This document shows, piece after piece, positions 60,001-64,000 of a stretch of 64,000 bases of DNA; position 1 is the first letter of the stretch, and every line of letters begins with the position of its first letter. The notes beneath the pieces are model-generated. The model was not told where the DNA came from and searched no databases. It was given only the letters and a program-made list of their open reading frames with translations. Origin of the DNA: Punica granatum (lineage: Eukaryota; Streptophyta; Magnoliopsida; Myrtales; Lythraceae); assembly GCF_007655135.1 (NCBI RefSeq), contig NC_045134.1:4546982-4610981 (forward strand), read 5' to 3'. The position numbers were made by a program, and so were the translations under genes.

Positions 60001-63000
60001 ATTGCAAGTAGGTGTTCTTAGCTAAATAACTGTATCCATCAATTCCCATCTAATTTTGGTTTTTGATTCATTTAGTTTGGAATGGCTTATTTGAATATCT
60101 ATTTTGAATGGGCAGCCTCTTATGGATAATCTGGAAGCCCAGACCTATGAGACGTTTGAAAAAGATACGGTGAAATACTTGCAGGTATCCCCGTTAAAGA
60201 GCTAATAAGAACCTGATTATGCTGATTTCATCTTGTTATGTCGTCTCTATTTTTTTTTATCACAGCTTACCATCATATGTCATAAATCCTTTTAGTTTCA
60301 TTTCTGTTCTTACCCTTACTCATGTCTAGAACAATATTCTTTTAGGTATGCCTAATTATTGGAACATGAGACCCCTTTACATTCACATTGCTGGGTGTCT
60401 TTTATGTCTACTTGACTTATCATTAGCAATCCAATTTCTGCTGAGCATATCTTCATTCTTAGGACTTCCATATTGTCCTCGACTAGGGTAGTCTTGGGTA
60501 AATTTATGGTGTGGTTCTAACTTTGAATTAATACAGAGGAGGGATTTTGTGTGAAATGGGCTGCAGTTTTAGTCATGGAAGTGGTGTTATATAAGGAGCT
60601 ATTGAAAGTTGTTTATTGTCCTGGGAAGTATTCTGAACAGTATTTATGTATTCATCCAGTATCAAATGGCCATCGCTAAAGCTTTGACAGACAGAGTCCC
60701 AGATGATAAAGTGTCAGATGTGACAACGGTACAATAACCTATTCACAGGCTCCAGTTTCTTATTCTTTGGCCATCATGGTCATGTTTGCTCTTATTTGTT
60801 TCTGTGAGGTGATCATCTTGCTCTTGTTTATGTTGTTTGAAGGTACTCATGGTTGTAGGAGCAGGACGAGGACCCCTTGTCAGAGCTTCACTGCAGGTCC
60901 TTTTCTATAGCTTCAGCATACTTGACAATTTTTCATAGTTTTCTGATTATTGTGTCTTCCTCATGCTCATATCTAAGGCTGCTGAAGAAACTGGCCGCAA
61001 GTTGAAAGTTTATGCCGTGGAGAAAAATCCAAATGCAGTTGTTACTCTTCATGTGAGTTGCATTACATAATATCAATGCCAATAAATCCTCAAGAATCAT
61101 CAATTGCTTAATTTATAGATGGAACTTGTTTCTAATAAATCATGACTGATGATATATATATATATGATACCTTGGAATTTGGAGTTTTGAAATCAAGTAT
61201 TTTTCAATATTTTGGTGCCATTCCTTGATGATTGTGCTCCCAAATTGGACTATAGAGTCAGTTTGATGTCCTGCTGTATCTTTTCAGAGTTTGATTAAGC
61301 TAGAGGGATGGGAGAATACTGTAACCATAGTTTCTAGTGACATGCGCCACTGGGATGCTCCTGAGAAGGCCGACATACTGGTATATTCTCATGACAAATC
61401 TTTTCTTAGTTTTAAAATCTTTAACAATAAATTTTGTCTTTCTAATGCAGAGGATTAACTATATTTTCATTCCCTATGTGCTCTTCTAGGTTAGTGAATT
61501 GCTAGGTTCTTTTGGGGATAATGAGCTTTCTCCTGAATGTCTTGATGGAGCACAACGGTTCCTAAGACAAGATGGGATTTCAATTCCCACATCGTATGTA
61601 TATGCTTGCCTCTGTGCTCTAATTTTTCAGAGTAGTTCTGCTGAAAATCATTTTGCTTTTAGAATTTGAAATTGACCTAAACTTCATGTGTTTTCAGCTT
61701 TTTTATTTACCTTTTACTTACATGCCTATTTCAGGTACACTAGTTTCATACAACCCATTACAGCTACGAAGCTGTACAATGATGTACGTTCCTTCTTTCT
61801 CGTGTTGCATTACAGGTCCCTTGTTTTTTGTTTATGTCCACTTTGTGCGAGTAGCTGTGCTGTGTTGCAGGTGAAGGCACATAAAGATCTAGTTCACTTT
61901 GAAACTGCTTATGTTGTCAAGATGCACAGTATAGCAGGACTTGCTTCTTCACATCCTGTGAGCTTCTTGACCAACCTTGTTGTGTTGATCTGATTTCAGT
62001 AGTCGTATTATTATGTTCTTGGTTTTTCTTTTTTCTTTGTTCTTCGAGGTTATAATTCTTGTTTCTTAATTGTGCTCTATTGCATGTAGGTATTTACATT
62101 TATACACCCTCAGCACTCTGTGGAGATCGATAATCGGCGTTATAAGAAACTAGAATTTGAGATATCAAGAGATACTGGCTCAGTGATGGTTCATGGTACA
62201 TGGTGCTCTTTTATTATATTAGTTTTAATATGGGTTGGTTGCTTGACCCCAAAATCAAGGGGGAAAAAGGTTTTCCCTTCTATATGAGTGCATGGTGCGT
62301 TTGAACAAATTATTTTGCCGAAAGGAATTATATTTCAGGCTATAGATAGAATAAAAGGACCTGATAATTAATCTAAGAAAATATTCATGTTAGGTGATAG
62401 TAAACAATTTGTTTCTCTGAAAGGTCATATTTCGGCTCTTCGAAAATTCCTCTTTTTTATTCCCCCCCTCTTTGAGTCCTTTGTGATAACTGTTTTTCCC
62501 TTTCTAATGCCCATAATTTACAGGATTTGCTGGCTATTTCGATGCTAAACTCTATAAAGATGTTCATCTCAGCATTGAACCATCCACAGCAACTCCAAAC
62601 ATGTTCAGCTGGTAATTCATTTGTTACTTTTTTAGCGTGATTTCTATTAATACACTCTGCTAATGCATCTGCATAATTGTACTTTAGAGAGTCAACATGA
62701 AACCCTGGGCATCAGCACCCCGGAAACATATCTTTATGAACTCTTTAATTCAACTTAGTTGGTATTCTGCAATGATCTGAAATAACTATGAAATCAAACT
62801 GATTTTTGAATCACAGGATCGTGCTCCCTCACCTTTCTAGAGATAGTTTTCGTCTTAAACATCCCAAGGGTAAAAATGAACTATAGAAAAAGAAGAGTTT
62901 TAACTGTATGAAGGACTACAGAGTTTGGGTGCTAAATTTACTCATCTGTTTCCTGAATTATGTTGTAGGTTCCCAATATTCTTTCCGCTGAGGAAACCTA

Positions 63001-63439
63001 TATGCGTAAAACCTGGTTTGCCTCTGGAGGTTCACTTTTGGCGATGCGTTGGTTCGACCAAGGTGAGCTTTTTAACTGCAGCAGTAGCAAGAGGTGTTCT
63101 GATCATCGAAAAGTAATAGAAAGAAGAAAGGTGTACTACTTTATATAGTTGGGCTTAGGCAAGGAAGACGATGAAATGCTTTCACAAACTAGAAGGGATA
63201 ATGGAAGAAAATGAATCGTAGTAGTAGTCTGTTTTTGCGGGGTTGTATCGCAACTTCTGCGGGATGAGAGTAATAAAGGGCAACAATTGCTCCTCTCTGC
63301 AGTTGCTTTTTTATTGATTTCATGTTCTGATGTTTGCATTTCTTCACTGGTGTAGGTTTGGTATGAATGGTGTGTGACGTCTCCGTGCCCTTCACCCATT
63401 CACAACCCCAACGGCCGTTCATATTGGGTTGGACTCTGA
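57024..63439 (+). CDS. PRMT5: Protein arginine N-methyltransferase 5 (23 exons)
   Basis: PRMT5 makes symmetric dimethylarginine on histones and spliceosomal Sm proteins; in plants it affects flowering, the circadian clock and splicing. Exons: 57024-57164, 57412-57529, 58097-58206, 58458-58547, 58648-58713, 58856-58935, 59043-59118, 59225-59311, 59476-59560, 59768-59859, 59972-60007, 60116-60184, 60660-60728, 60843-60896, 60978-61052, 61288-61380, 61490-61593, 61735-61783, 61871-61957, 62090-62195, 62524-62611, 62969-63062, 63356-63439; in frame, 650 residues (Arabidopsis about 642). N-terminal TIM-barrel region begins [23 protein letters not shown]-binding loop [10 protein letters not shown] (377-386) and acidic E406 follow. 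The YxxF of symmetric methyltransferases is Y338/F341. The double-E loop is E450 and E459 in [19 protein letters not shown]. The C-terminal beta-barrel ends SYWVGL. Intron 3 uses a GC donor. Other introns are GT-AG. Confidence 0.96.
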
Positions 63440-64000
63440 AACATGCTGGCGATTACCTAGCCATGAATTTTAGCCTGGGTTTAACAGCCAAAGAAAAGAT
63501 GAAGAAAAGGAACTTATCTCGGGTTTGTATGATGTAGAAAGAGAAGTTAGAGGATCTGATACGTGTTGTAACCAGGGAGGTCTCCTTGCTGGAATTGTGT
63601 GACGAGAAATGGGAGAAACTCATGAACAGCAGATTAATTATCACTAGATGGATCTGATTGCCTGCAACACAAGGCCGATCGATGTGGTTATATACCTTTT
63701 CTCGGGTTACAGTCAGTCATATGTGTAACAATTGAGTAAATTTCTGACGAATAATGACGGGAAGCATGGCTTATAGGTTTTTGTTCTGGTTAACTGGTTG
63801 TTCATGGGGACTCGAAGGGAGGGGTTGTGGCATCTGCCCAACACCCATTCCGGTCCTGAAAATGGATGCCAGGCCTGGGAAATGGATTGGTGCAGGAACG
63901 AATTTTCCGTTCTGGATTGATTCCTGATGCAATGGAAGAGGTACCAAATTTCAGTTGCAGCCTGTTGAACTGTACTTATATAATCTAATCATTTAACTCG
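63440..64000. other. PRMT5 3' region and flank
   Basis: The first 400 bases are similar to the 3' side of the PRMT5 pseudogene (56070-56440), for example AATGACGGGAAGCATGGCTT at about 63752. They include the PRMT5 3' UTR. No further gene is seen to the window end. Confidence 0.6.

Overview
The window is nuclear DNA from a flowering plant, most likely a eudicot of the rosid type. Many genes are split by short GT-AG introns, coding DNA alternates with AT-rich intergenic DNA full of microsatellites, MITEs and retrotransposon relics, and the genes recognised are plant-specific or plant-typical. I cannot name the species from sequence alone.

Layout. 1-2626: first exon (minus strand) of a glutaredoxin-DEP gene that runs off the left edge. 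2677-12890: about 10 kb of AT-rich intergenic DNA with two copies of a short inverted-repeat element and a diverged tandem repeat. 12893-16446: intronless phytosulfokine receptor kinase (PSKR1) with a uORF-bearing leader. 16447-22015: intergenic, with one more short element and a 409-bp long-inverted-repeat Mutator-like MITE. 22016-28347: a divergent pair, a seven-exon remorin (minus) and an eight-exon zinc-ribbon protein of unknown function (plus), sharing a 701-bp interval. 29266-30288: chloroplast TPR protein SLOW GREEN 1. 31457-33295: a chloroplast-type PPR protein. 34094-34509: a two-exon class I defensin (minus). 37141-40656: a ten-exon UBA-UAS-UIM-UBX protein (PUX7 type, minus) with a tandem duplication in intron 1. 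40657-48717: a retrotransposon graveyard with copia, LTR-like and LINE relics and a fifth short element. 48718-53236: the eleven-exon SNF2 ATPase CHR19. 54281-56440: a broken partial duplicate of PRMT5. 57024-63439: the intact 23-exon PRMT5 gene.

Exon structures were built by hand by joining GT-AG (once GC-AG) junctions so that reading frame and family motifs continue. Every model closes in frame: remorin 474 aa, zinc-ribbon protein 431 aa, defensin 77 aa, PUX7 457 aa, CHR19 783 aa, PRMT5 650 aa. No operon-like functional unit is expected. The strongest larger-scale signal is that PSKR1, remorin, defensin and CHR19 lie in the same relative order as their Arabidopsis counterparts at the top of chromosome 2 (from memory: At2g02220, At2g02170, the At2g02100-02130 PDF2 cluster, At2g02090). 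The block therefore looks like ancestral microsynteny. I found no CRISPR, rRNA or convincing tRNA gene.
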